Positions 8,259-16,377 are shown, counted from the first letter of the stretch. The stretch is 28,763 nucleotides of DNA from S012-135 sp964423785 (GCA_964423785.1 CAYRGZ010000015.1:1-28763); one strand, 5' to 3'. Numbers and translations: made by a program. The notes: a model not told the origin generated them from the sequence alone.

Positions 8259-8765
8259 TTGGCTGATTTCAGAAACGACGCCACAGAAGAGCAGCTGATC
8301 GAAAAGATCGTGTACATCAACCGTACGGCGAAGGTCGTCAAGGGCGGCCGGCGGTTCAGCTTCAGCGCCATCTGCGTGGTCGGTGACGGCAACGGCAAGG
8401 TGGGCTACGGTCTCGGCAAGGCCAACCAGGTGCCGGAGGCGATCCGCAAGGGAATTGAGAAGGCCAAGAAGGATATGCGAGAGATCGCCCTGACCGACGT
8501 CTCCATTCCCCATGAGATCATCGGCCATTACGGCGCCGGTCGCGTGCTGCTGAAGCCGGCCTCGGCCGGTACCGGCGTCATCGCTGGCGGTCCGGTGCGT
8601 GCCGTCCTGGAGGCGGCCGGGGTGCAGAATATCCTTACCAAGTGCCTCGGATCGCACAACCCGCACAACATGGTCAAGGCGACCCTCGACGGCCTGCGGC
8701 GGTTGCGCACCAAGGAGCAGATCGCCCGGATGCGCGGCAAGACCGTCGAAGAGATCGTCGCCTGA
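8259..8765 (+). CDS. rpsE: 30S ribosomal protein S5
   Basis: A 168-residue S5 starting from TTG at 8259 with GGAGGAAA 7 bases upstream. The double-stranded-RNA-binding-like domain (EEQLIEKIVYINRTAKVVKGGRRFSFSA) and the C-terminal domain with SAGTGVIAGGPVRAVLE are intact. S5 lies at the mRNA entry and in the decoding region. There is no competing in-frame ATG near the N-terminus. A 79-base gap separates it from rpmD. Confidence 0.97.
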   Translation: MADFRNDATEEQLIEKIVYINRTAKVVKGGRRFSFSAICVVGDGNGKVGYGLGKANQVPEAIRKGIEKAKKDMREIALTDVSIPHEIIGHYGAGRVLLKPASAGTGVIAGGPVRAVLEAAGVQNILTKCLGSHNPHNMVKATLDGLRRLRTKEQIARMRGKTVEEIVA

Positions 8766-8844
8766 ACGGGGTCGATGATGGCCGGACGAACAGCCGGCAG
8801 AATAAACGACAGAACTCACCTTCTGGAACCAAACGGGGTGGATC

Positions 8845-9033
8845 ATGGCAAAGGCGCTCAAGTTGACCCTCGTCAAGAGCAAGATCGGCAGCACCAAGAA
8901 GGTGCGGGCAACGCTCACCGGTCTTGGCCTGACGCGGACCAATAAAACCATCGTTCGGTCGGACACCCCCGAGATCCGGGGCATGGTCCGCAAGGTGCAA
9001 CACCTGGTACGGGTGGAGGAGATAGAATGCTGA
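8845..9033 (+). CDS. rpmD: 50S ribosomal protein L30
   Basis: A 62-residue L30 with the KLTLVKSKIGSTKKVRATL start and the conserved GLTRTNKTIVRSDTPEIRGMVRKVQHLVRVEE sequence. ATG start. Its last 7 bases overlap the start of rplO, implying coupled translation. Confidence 0.96.
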   Translation: MAKALKLTLVKSKIGSTKKVRATLTGLGLTRTNKTIVRSDTPEIRGMVRKVQHLVRVEEIEC

Positions 9034-9479
9034 CGCTCGCAAATCTGTCACCAAATCCAGGCTCGCGCAAGAACCGTAAGCGAGTCGGTCGCGGCCGCGG
9101 CTCCGGGCACGGCAAGACCAGCGGCCGGGGACACAAGGGGGCTAAGGCCCGCTCCGGCAGCTCCCTGCGGCTTGGGTTCGAGGGCGGCCAGATGCCCCTG
9201 CAGCGGCGGTTGCCGAAGCGGGGCTTCAACAACATCTTCAAGACGGTCTATGCCGTTGTCAACCTCAAGGACCTGGATCGGTTCGAGGAGGGGGCGACCG
9301 TCGACCGGGCCGCTCTGGTTGAGGCCGGTCTGGTAAAACGCAGTGAAAGACTCGTCAAGATACTCGCCACCGGTGAGGTGACCAAGAAGCTTACCGTGGT
9401 TGCCGATAAGGTCTCCGCGGCCGCCCGCCGCAAGATCGAGGCTGCGGGCGGTACCGTCACCGTGGCCGGCGGGGAGTGA
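9027..9479 (+). CDS. rplO: 50S ribosomal protein L15
   Basis: A 150-residue L15 with the glycine/arginine-rich N-terminal extension (RKRVGRGRGSGHGKTSGRGHKG and RLGFEGGQMPLQRRLPKRGF) that threads into 23S rRNA and a globular C-terminal half. The ATG lies inside the end of rpmD, with GGAGGAGA just upstream. The stop is 3 bases before secY. Confidence 0.97.
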   Translation: MLTLANLSPNPGSRKNRKRVGRGRGSGHGKTSGRGHKGAKARSGSSLRLGFEGGQMPLQRRLPKRGFNNIFKTVYAVVNLKDLDRFEEGATVDRAALVEAGLVKRSERLVKILATGEVTKKLTVVADKVSAAARRKIEAAGGTVTVAGGE

Positions 9480-9482
9480 TCC

Positions 9483-10799
<1,317 letters not shown>

Positions 10800-10809
10800 G
10801 GATGAGGGC

Positions 10810-11583
10810 ATGGGCCAGGCCATCGTCCTCAAGTCTCCCGACGAGATCAGGGTGTTGTATGCTGCCAACCAGATCGTCGCTCGAACCCTGCGCCGGCTCG
10901 AAAGAATGATCGAGCCTGGGGTGAGTACCGCCGATCTCGACCGCGAAGCGGAACGCTACTGCCGCCGGCAGGGCGCCACACCAGCCTTCAAGGGCTACCG
11001 GGGGTTTCCGGCCAGTTTGTGCGTGTCGGTCAACCAGGAGGTGGTGCACGGCATCCCGTCGCGCCGGGTGAAACTTCGGGCTGGTGATCTGGTGAGCATC
11101 GATTTCGGCGTCCGCTATCAGGGGTATTATGGGGACGCCGCCATCACCGTCGGCGTCGGCGAACTCGACCCGACCCGCGCAAAACTCTGTGCGGTGACCC
11201 GACAGGCTCTGGAACTGGGCATCGCGCAGGTGAAGGCAGGTCGGCGAATAAACGATATTTCCCGTGCCATTCAGGCGCACGTTGAGGCGCACGGGTTTTC
11301 AGTGGTACGACAGTTCGTCGGTCACGGTATCGGCCGGCAACTGCACGAACCGCCCGAGATCCCCAATTACGTCCGGGAGGGATCCAGCCCGCGATTGCGG
11401 CCCGGCATGGTCCTGGCCATCGAACCGATGGTCAACGCCGGTACTTGGGAGGTCAAGGTACTGCGGGATGGCTGGACCGTGGTCACGACCGATGGCTCGG
11501 CATCGGCTCATTTCGAGCATTCCGTTGCGGTGACCGAAGACGGTCCTCTGGTGCTGAGCCGGCTGGAGGAAGAAGCCGCTTGA
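10810..11583 (+). CDS. map: Methionine aminopeptidase, type I
   Basis: A 257-residue type I enzyme that removes the initiator methionine from nascent proteins. All five metal-ligand residues are in place: D98 (SIDFG), D109 (YGDAA), H172 (VGHGIG), E205 (AIEPM) and E236 (FEHSV). Each is one residue beyond the E. coli numbering. The substrate-binding histidine in EVVHGIPS is also present. ATG start 10 bases after secY, in the expected secY-map-infA order. Confidence 0.96.
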   Translation: MGQAIVLKSPDEIRVLYAANQIVARTLRRLERMIEPGVSTADLDREAERYCRRQGATPAFKGYRGFPASLCVSVNQEVVHGIPSRRVKLRAGDLVSIDFGVRYQGYYGDAAITVGVGELDPTRAKLCAVTRQALELGIAQVKAGRRINDISRAIQAHVEAHGFSVVRQFVGHGIGRQLHEPPEIPNYVREGSSPRLRPGMVLAIEPMVNAGTWEVKVLRDGWTVVTTDGSASAHFEHSVAVTEDGPLVLSRLEEEAA

Positions 11584-11611
11584 ACGGACTGCGAGCGAGG
11601 AACGAGACTTT

Positions 11612-11833
11612 ATGGCGAAAGAAGAAGCGATTCAGGTTGAGGGCACCATTATCGAACCCCTGCCCAATGCGATGTTTCGGGTCGAACTCGAAAACGGGCA
11701 CCGGGTGTTGGCCCATATCTCCGGCAAGATGCGGATGCATTACATCAAAATCTTGCCGGGCGACAAGGTGACGGTGGAGTTGTCGCCATACGACCTGACG
11801 CGAGGGCGAGTGGTCTTTCGTTCGAAGCGCTGA
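11612..11833 (+). CDS. infA: Translation initiation factor IF-1
   Basis: A 73-residue IF-1, a single S1-type OB fold: IQVEGTIIEPLPNAMFRVELENGHRVLAHISGKMR followed by ILPGDKVTVELSPYDLTRGRVVFRSK. IF-1 occupies the 30S A site during initiation. ATG start, 28 bases after map. A 125-base spacer with no clear signal separates it from rpmJ. Confidence 0.97.
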   Translation: MAKEEAIQVEGTIIEPLPNAMFRVELENGHRVLAHISGKMRMHYIKILPGDKVTVELSPYDLTRGRVVFRSKR

Positions 11834-11958
11834 ATGCCGCTTTCAGGCGTTGCGTTCCGCCGGCCGAGGGACGGCTCCGTAGCTATACGCCGTATCGTTG
11901 AGGCGGCGTGGCACCGCGCTGGGACTACCAAACGATTTGCCTACTAGAGGAACAACCG

Positions 11959-12072
11959 ATGAAAGTACGAGCATCCGTCAAGAAGATTTGCAGCGACTGC
12001 AAGGTGTACAAGCGTAAAGGTGTCGTTCGGGTCGACTGCAAGATAAAGAAGCACAAGCAGCGCCAGGGTTGA
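11959..12072 (+). CDS. rpmJ: 50S ribosomal protein L36, zinc-binding form
   Basis: A 37-residue L36: MKVRASVKKICSDCKVYKRK and so on, ending KKHKQRQG. The zinc ligands C11, C14, C27 and H32 are all present, so this is the C+ form. ATG start with AGAGGAAC 5 bases upstream. It lies between infA and rpsM, the usual order. Confidence 0.96.
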   Translation: MKVRASVKKICSDCKVYKRKGVVRVDCKIKKHKQRQG

Positions 12073-12133
12073 TCTGCGCCACGGTGAATGAATCAGCCGC
12101 CCCGGCGTCACCCGCTGTAACCCAACCTTGAAT

Positions 12134-12152
12134 GGAGGAATACCTTGGCACG
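12134..12152 (+). promoter_or_regulatory. rpsM ribosome-binding/start block identical to that of rpsD
   Basis: The 19 bases GGAGGAATACCTTGGCACG cover the Shine-Dalgarno site, spacer, TTG start and first codons of rpsM. The same 19 bases recur exactly at 13050-13068 at the start of rpsD. Confidence 0.75.
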
Positions 12153-12513
12153 TATAGCCGGCGTTGATTTGCCGAAAAACAAGCACATGGAGATTGCGCT
12201 GACCTATATCTACGGTATCGGTAGGACCTCGGCTCGTCGCATCCTTGACGAGGCGGGCATTGCCTACGATACCAACTCCGATACGCTGACCGACGAACAG
12301 GTGACCACCATCCGTAAGATCATCGACGAAAAATACGTCGTCGAGGGTGACCGCCGACGGGAGGTGGCCATGGATATCAAGCGGTTGATGGATCTCGGTT
12401 GTTACCGGGGCCTCCGCCACCGCCGGAGTCTGCCGTGTCGTGGTCAGCGTACCCATACCAATGCCCGTACCCGTAAGGGTCCGAGAAAAACGGCTATCAA
12501 GAAGAAGAAATAA
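12145..12513 (+). CDS. rpsM: 30S ribosomal protein S13
   Basis: A 122-residue S13 starting MARIAGVDLPKNKHMEIALT from TTG at 12145, with the helix-two-turn-helix region (YIYGIGRTSARRILDEAGI) and a basic C-terminal tail (RGQRTHTNARTRKGPRKTAIKKKK) that contacts tRNA. The TTG is fixed by the conserved MARIAGV start and the strong GGAGGAA site. In E. coli the S4 repressor acts at the rpsM start. Confidence 0.97.
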   Translation: MARIAGVDLPKNKHMEIALTYIYGIGRTSARRILDEAGIAYDTNSDTLTDEQVTTIRKIIDEKYVVEGDRRREVAMDIKRLMDLGCYRGLRHRRSLPCRGQRTHTNARTRKGPRKTAIKKKK

Positions 12514-12525
12514 GGAGACCGAATC

Positions 12526-12918
12526 ATGGCCGCTCCACGTACACGGCGAGGCAAGCGCCGCGAGAAGAAGAACATCCCCGAAGGGGTGGTGCATATCCAG
12601 TCGACGTTCAACAACACCATCGTCACCTTTACCGACAAACAGGGCAACGCCGTATCGTGGTGTTCCGCCGGGTGCCTCGGTTTCAAGGGGTCCCGCAAGA
12701 GCACCCCGTTTGCGGCCACCAATGTGGTCGAAACCGCGGCCCGCAAGGCGATGGAGCACGGTATGCGCACCGTCGAGGTCAAGATCAAGGGACCGGGACC
12801 GGGCCGGGATGCGGCCCTGCGGGCGCTTTCCACCGCCGGCTTGGATGTCACCAAGATCAGTGATGTGACGCCCATCCCCCACAACGGTTGCAAGCCGCCG
12901 AAACGTCGGCGTGTGTGA
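12526..12918 (+). CDS. rpsK: 30S ribosomal protein S11
   Basis: A 130-residue S11 with the VVHIQSTFNNTIVTFTDKQGN core and the C-terminal DVTPIPHNGCKPPKRRRV that is nearly universal. It lies on the 30S platform near the E site. ATG start 12 bases after rpsM. A 142-base spacer follows before rpsD. Confidence 0.97.
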   Translation: MAAPRTRRGKRREKKNIPEGVVHIQSTFNNTIVTFTDKQGNAVSWCSAGCLGFKGSRKSTPFAATNVVETAARKAMEHGMRTVEVKIKGPGPGRDAALRALSTAGLDVTKISDVTPIPHNGCKPPKRRRV

Positions 12919-12935
12919 ACGCACGGAAATTGCCG

Positions 12936-13017
12936 CCCCGCGCAACGACGGCACAAAGCGATGGTGCGCGGGGAGTTACGGGTGCTTCCCGAATTTTTGT
13001 GCCTGGCTGCTGCCAGG
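12936..13017 (+). promoter_or_regulatory. Structured leader upstream of rpsD
   Basis: The 142-base rpsK-rpsD spacer can form CCCCGCGC (12936-12943) with GCGCGGGG (12966-12973), a small CGGG/CCCG hairpin followed by AATTTTTG, and CCTGGC (13002-13007) with GCCAGG (13012-13017) around a TGCT loop. It may be an autoregulatory S4 target or a mid-operon attenuator. This is inference from structure only. Confidence 0.4.
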
Positions 13018-13049
13018 TCGTTGCACTTTGGACAAACGATAAGCGATAC

Positions 13050-13068
13050 GGAGGAATACCTTGGCACG
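13050..13068 (+). promoter_or_regulatory. rpsD ribosome-binding/start block identical to that of rpsM
   Basis: This is an exact second copy of the 19-base block at 12134-12152 (Shine-Dalgarno, spacer, TTG start, first codons). Sequence outside the block differs on both sides. Confidence 0.75.
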
Positions 13069-13690
13069 ATACACCGGAGCCGTCTGCCGCTTTTGTCGGC
13101 GTGAGAGGCTGAAACTGTTTTTGAAGGGCGATCGTTGCTACTCCGATAAGTGTGCCTTCGAGCGGCGCTCAACGCCGCCCGGCCAGCACGGTCAGGCGCG
13201 GATGCGCAAGATGTCGGATTACGCCATCCAGCTGCGTGAGAAGCAGAAGGTCAAACGGATGTACGGCATGCTGGAAGGTCAGTTCCGCCGCACCTTCAAG
13301 GAGGCGGACCGGCGTCGGGGCGTCACCGGCGAAATCCTGCTTCAGCTTCTGGAATGCCGGCTGGACAACGTGGTGTACCGACTTGGGTTCGCCAGCTCGC
13401 GGCGACAGGCCCGTCAGCTCGTCCGTCACAACCATATCCGCGTCAACGGCAAGAAGGTCAACATCCCGTCGTACCGGGTACGGGTGGGCGATGAGATCAG
13501 CGTGCGGGAAAAATCGCGCAATATCGAGGCGATCAAGGAGAGCCTGGAAACGGTGGTCCGTCAAGGGGTTCCCGCTTGGCTCGAACTCGACGCCGACAAC
13601 TTTGTCGGTAAGGTCAAGGCCATGCCGGAACGGCAGGACATCACCATGCCGATCCAGGAGCAGCTGATCGTCGAATTGTACTCCAAGTAA
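13061..13690 (+). CDS. rpsD: 30S ribosomal protein S4, zinc-binding form
   Basis: A 209-residue S4 starting from TTG (MARYTGAVCRFCRRERLKLF). Four N-terminal cysteines (C9, C12, C26, C31) mark the C+ zinc-knuckle form. The S4 RNA-binding domain (LDNVVYRLGFASSRRQARQLVRHNHIRVNGKKVNIPSYRV) is intact. S4 nucleates 30S assembly and in enterics represses the alpha operon. It has a long structured leader. Confidence 0.97.
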   Translation: MARYTGAVCRFCRRERLKLFLKGDRCYSDKCAFERRSTPPGQHGQARMRKMSDYAIQLREKQKVKRMYGMLEGQFRRTFKEADRRRGVTGEILLQLLECRLDNVVYRLGFASSRRQARQLVRHNHIRVNGKKVNIPSYRVRVGDEISVREKSRNIEAIKESLETVVRQGVPAWLELDADNFVGKVKAMPERQDITMPIQEQLIVELYSK

Positions 13691-13785
13691 CCCTCCCCCA
13701 TGCCCGTGCGATCGGGCGTAACGAAGCGTGAAAGCCGGGACAGGACCATGTTGGTCGGTGCTGGCTTTCCGAGAAAAGGGCTGTC

Positions 13786-14829
13786 ATGGAACAAAAACGC
13801 TATAGCGAGTCCGACCCGTTTTACCGTAACTGGACCGAACTCATCCGGCCGGAGAAGATCGAGGTCGACATGGAGACCCTGTCGCCGACCTACGGCAAGT
13901 TCGTGTGCCAGCCGCTGGAACGGGGGTATGCCACCACGCTGGGCAACAGCCTTCGGCGGGTGCTGCTCTCGTCCATTCAGGGGGCGGCCATCACCTCGGT
14001 GAAGATTGACGGAGCCTTGCACGAGTTCACCTCCATTCCGGGGATTCTCGAGGATGTCAGCGAAATCATCCTCAACCTGAAGGAGGTCCGCCTACGGTTG
14101 CACGCCAACGAGCCGAAGACGGTACGGATCGAGAAGGCGGTGAAGGGGCCGGTGACCGCCGCCGATATCATCAGCCCGGACGGTACCGTCGAGGTGATGA
14201 ATCCGGACAAGCATATCTGTACCATCACCGGCGACACCAAGTTTTCGGCCGAGATGGAGGTGCGGTGGGGCAAGGGCTATCAGCCGGCGGTCAAGAACCG
14301 GCATGAAGATCAGCCCATCGGCGTCATCCCCATCGACGCCGCCTTCTCGCCCATTCGCAATATCAAGGTGGTGGTCAGCCAGGCGCGGGTCGGCCAGCAG
14401 ACCGACTACGACAAGTTGACCATGGAGATCACCACCGACGGCAGCGTCCGTCCGGAGGATGCCCTGGCCTATGCGGCCAAGATCCTGAAGGAACAGCTGA
14501 CGGTTTTCATCAATTTCGACGAAAGCATGCCCATCCCGGAGCGGGCCACGGAAGCACCGCAGGAGGATGTGCCGCTGAACGAGAGTCTCTTTCGGTCGGT
14601 CGAGGACCTGGAACTCTCCGTGCGGTCGGCCAACTGTCTACGGTCCGCCAACATCCGCTATATCGGTGAGTTGGTCCAGAAGACCGAGGCCGAGATGCTC
14701 AAGACCAAGAACTTTGGCCGCAAGTCCTTGAACGAGATCAAGCAGTTGCTCGCCGAGATGGGCCTTTCCCTCGGCATGGAGATCCCGAACTGGCGGCCGC
14801 CGGAAAACGACGACAACAGCGAGGCGTGA
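13786..14829 (+). CDS. rpoA: DNA-directed RNA polymerase subunit alpha
   Basis: A 347-residue alpha subunit. The N-terminal dimerisation domain (LERGYATTLGNSLRRVLLSSIQGAAIT) and a linker of about residues 245-262 lead to the C-terminal domain with SVRSANCLRSANIRYIGELVQ and KNFGRKSLNEIKQLL. R280 matches the E. coli R265 that contacts UP-element DNA. It is slightly longer than the E. coli protein because of an N-terminal extension of about ten residues. It sits between rpsD and rplQ as expected. Confidence 0.97.
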   Translation: MEQKRYSESDPFYRNWTELIRPEKIEVDMETLSPTYGKFVCQPLERGYATTLGNSLRRVLLSSIQGAAITSVKIDGALHEFTSIPGILEDVSEIILNLKEVRLRLHANEPKTVRIEKAVKGPVTAADIISPDGTVEVMNPDKHICTITGDTKFSAEMEVRWGKGYQPAVKNRHEDQPIGVIPIDAAFSPIRNIKVVVSQARVGQQTDYDKLTMEITTDGSVRPEDALAYAAKILKEQLTVFINFDESMPIPERATEAPQEDVPLNESLFRSVEDLELSVRSANCLRSANIRYIGELVQKTEAEMLKTKNFGRKSLNEIKQLLAEMGLSLGMEIPNWRPPENDDNSEA

Positions 14830-14832
14830 GCG

Positions 14833-15210
14833 ATGCGACATAGAAAGGCAGGACGACGACTGGGGCGCACCAGCGCCCATCGACAGGCGATGGTACGGAA
14901 CATGGTGACCTCGTTGCTCGATCACGAGCGGATCGTCACCACGGTGGCCAAGGCCAAGGAAGTGCGGCGGGTGGCCGAAAAGATGATCACACTGGCCAAA
15001 CGCGGCGATCTGCATGCCCGGCGCCAGGCCCTGGCCGTAGTACGCGACAAGAGGGTGGTGGCGAAGCTTTTCTCTGACCTGCGCGACCAGTACATGGATC
15101 GCAACGGTGGCTATACCCGCATCATCCGCACCGGTTACCGGGCGGGGGATGCGGCACCCATGGCTATCCTCGAACTGGTGGAATACCAGGAGGGAGGAGC
15201 CTCCGAGTAA
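14833..15210 (+). CDS. rplQ: 50S ribosomal protein L17
   Basis: A 125-residue L17 starting MRHRKAGRRLGRTSAHRQAM, ending in GGYTRIIRTGYRAGDAAPMAILELVE plus a short acidic tail. ATG start 3 bases after rpoA. It is the last gene of the cluster and is followed by a strong terminator. Confidence 0.97.
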   Translation: MRHRKAGRRLGRTSAHRQAMVRNMVTSLLDHERIVTTVAKAKEVRRVAEKMITLAKRGDLHARRQALAVVRDKRVVAKLFSDLRDQYMDRNGGYTRIIRTGYRAGDAAPMAILELVEYQEGGASE

Positions 15211-15246
15211 GGCTGCCGATTTTTTCTGTCCACGTGATGAAAATAG

Positions 15247-15273
15247 GCCCGGGTTTTTCCCCGGGCTTTTTTT
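15247..15273 (+). terminator. Intrinsic terminator of the ribosomal protein cluster
   Basis: GCCCGGG (15247-15253) pairs with CCCGGGC (15260-15266) around TTTTTC, followed by seven Ts (15267-15273). It lies 36 bases after the rplQ stop. Confidence 0.92.
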
Positions 15274-15281
15274 ATCAGTCC

Positions 15282-15426
15282 GTCGAAAAAGCCATCCCTG
15301 GCTTTTTCGACCACGGTTGGCCGGAACCGAGTTCCGGCCAACCTCACGAATTCCTTGGCTCTTTCAGAGCCGGCGGAATTCGGCGGCACGTCCCTGTGCC
15401 GCTAACAGCCCGTTTTTCAACGGGCT
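15282..15426. repeat. Array of five consecutive hairpins
   Basis: Five near-perfect palindromes lie end to end. H1: 13 bp, 15282-15294 with 15299-15311. H2: 13 bp, 15315-15327 with 15331-15343. H3: 8 bp outer stem, 15347-15354 with 15375-15382, enclosing a 6-bp GGCTCT/AGAGCC stem. H4: 7 bp, 15383-15389 with 15396-15402. H5: 8 bp, 15407-15414 with 15419-15426. H1 and H4 both present TCCCTG at the loop. No gene is in this part of the 326-base rplQ-csp spacer. It resembles a mosaic palindromic repeat rather than a terminator, since no stem has a good T tract. Confidence 0.8.
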
Positions 15427-15475
15427 CTTATGCCATCGCTGTAGGAAAGGGGGACGTCGGGCGTCGGAACAAGGC

Positions 15476-15505
15476 AAAAAAAAACGCCGGCGAGTGCCGG
15501 CGTTT
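15476..15505 (-). terminator. Intrinsic terminator of the cold-shock gene
   Basis: On the - strand AAACGCCGGC pairs with GCCGGCGTTT (15496-15505 with 15482-15491, GAGT/ACTC loop) and continues into a run of Ts (As at 15476-15484 on the + strand). It lies about 30 bases after the csp stop. Confidence 0.9.
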
Positions 15506-15536
15506 CGGATACGTCTATCTTGACGTCATCGAGGGG

Positions 15537-15737
15537 TTACAACTGGACGACGTTCTCCGCCGCCAGGCCCTTGGGGCCCTCGACGATGTCGAACTGCACC
15601 CGCGCCCCTTCGGCCAGGGTCTTGAAACCCGTGCCCTGGATGGCGGTGTGGTGCACGAAGACATCCTTGCCGTTTTCTTGCTCGATGAATCCGTAACCCT
15701 TGGTGTCATCGAACCACTTGACCGTACCTTCAGCCAT
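15537..15737 (-). CDS. Cold-shock domain protein (CspA family)
   Basis: A 66-residue single cold-shock domain. RNP1 is KGYGFI (residues 13-18) and RNP2 is VFVHH (26-30), with the family's MAEGTVKWFD start and a GLAAENV C-terminus. Such proteins bind single-stranded nucleic acid and act as RNA chaperones; whether this copy is cold-induced cannot be told from its protein. ATG start with AAGGAG upstream on the - strand. It has its own terminator and a leader of about 160 nt with a terminator-like hairpin (15826-15858), suggesting control at the RNA level. It is divergent from the dodecin gene. Confidence 0.95.
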   Translation of the reverse strand: MAEGTVKWFDDTKGYGFIEQENGKDVFVHHTAIQGTGFKTLAEGARVQFDIVEGPKGLAAENVVQL

Positions 15738-15785
15738 TGTACCACTCCTTTACTTGGGTCCCTTGATGGGACGTCACTGGAACGA

Positions 15786-15807
15786 CCGACCCCATGACGG
15801 GGGTCGG
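15786..15807 (-). promoter_or_regulatory. Hairpin in csp leader
   Basis: CCGACCCC (15786-15793) pairs with GGGGTCGG (15800-15807) around a 6-base loop. A smaller GTCCC/GGGAC hairpin (15758-15762 with 15768-15772) lies nearer the start codon. Both would sit in the csp 5' untranslated region. Confidence 0.5.
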
Positions 15808-15825
15808 CTGGCAGGGCCCGCAAAC

Positions 15826-15858
15826 AAAAAAACGCACACGTTACGGCAACGTGTGCGT
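15826..15858 (-). terminator. Terminator-like hairpin upstream of csp (attenuator or sRNA end)
   Basis: On the - strand an 11-bp stem (15858-15848 with 15842-15832, 5-base loop) is followed by seven Us (As at 15826-15832 on the + strand). It lies about 90 bases upstream of the csp start codon and below a candidate promoter, so it would stop transcripts before csp unless bypassed. Confidence 0.7.
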
Positions 15859-15904
15859 CCTGTTGTTTTTCCTAAACGAGCACTGCACGTAAACTTCATC
15901 TGTG

Positions 15905-15933
15905 AGTAAACCACAGACAGGGAACTTTGGCAA
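15905..15933 (-). promoter_or_regulatory. Candidate sigma-70 promoter for csp or a leader RNA
   Basis: Read on the - strand: TTGCCA (15933-15928, 5 of 6 match to TTGACA), a 17-base spacer, then TTTACT (15910-15905, 4 of 6 match to TATAAT). Initiation near 15898 would give a leader of about 160 nt before csp. Confidence 0.4.
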
Positions 15934-15952
15934 GCGGGAATATCGATTTTTT

Positions 15953-15994
15953 TGTCAATGGCCAAAACAAACGATCCGATTTTGGCCATTGACA
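15953..15994. repeat. 15-bp perfect inverted repeat in the csp-dodecin divergent spacer
   Basis: TGTCAATGGCCAAAA (15953-15967) and its exact reverse complement (15980-15994) flank 12 bases. Each arm carries TTGACA facing outward, but neither has a good -10 at the right distance. No flanking T tract follows, so it is not a terminator. The rest of the 430-base spacer between csp and the dodecin gene shows no gene. Confidence 0.75.
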
Positions 15995-16167
15995 CGCCAA
16001 CTTTGGGGTGGGGCCGGCGAAATCGTAACATATTGGTATATTTTTTCGTTGGCCATCGGGGGAATCTTTGGGTAGGTTGGGAGGAAGGGCAGGAGAGAGA
16101 ATCCTCGCCGGTGGGCTGACCGTCTGCCGGTCGACTGCAACATAACGCGTGTGCGGAGGAAACAACA

Positions 16168-16377
16168 ATGAGTGATAGTGTCTACAAGTTCGTCGAGTTC
16201 GTCGGGACTAGCAAGGACTCTTGGGAGGACGCGGTGAAAAACGCCATCAACACGGCCTCGAAGCGCTACAGCGATTTGCGTATCGCCGAGGTAGTCAAAC
16301 TCGATGTGGTCATTGAGGGCAACCGGCTCAGCCTCTACCGGGCCCGGGTCAAGATTTCGTATCGGTACCACCTCTAG
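16168..16377 (+). CDS. Dodecin family protein, calcium-dodecin-like (non-flavin) type
   Basis: A 69-residue small alpha/beta protein (MSDSVYKFVEFVGTSKDSWE...) with the dodecin pattern: VYKxVExxGTS, one helix (WEDAVKNAINTASKRY), then strands LRIAEVVKLDVVIEG and LYRARVKISYRYHL. Flavin dodecins have Trp and Gln at the stacking positions (LRWFEVV and HWQV); here they are Ile (LRIAEVV) and Arg (LYRAR), so flavin stacking is unlikely. The pattern is closer, from memory, to mycobacterial Rv0379, described as calcium dodecin. ATG start with GGAGGAAA upstream. Single gene, divergent from csp. Confidence 0.88.
   Translation: MSDSVYKFVEFVGTSKDSWEDAVKNAINTASKRYSDLRIAEVVKLDVVIEGNRLSLYRARVKISYRYHL

Noticed and set aside
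15953..15994. The inverted repeat as an intrinsic terminator
   Set aside because: Neither strand has a T tract after the stem in the direction of transcription.
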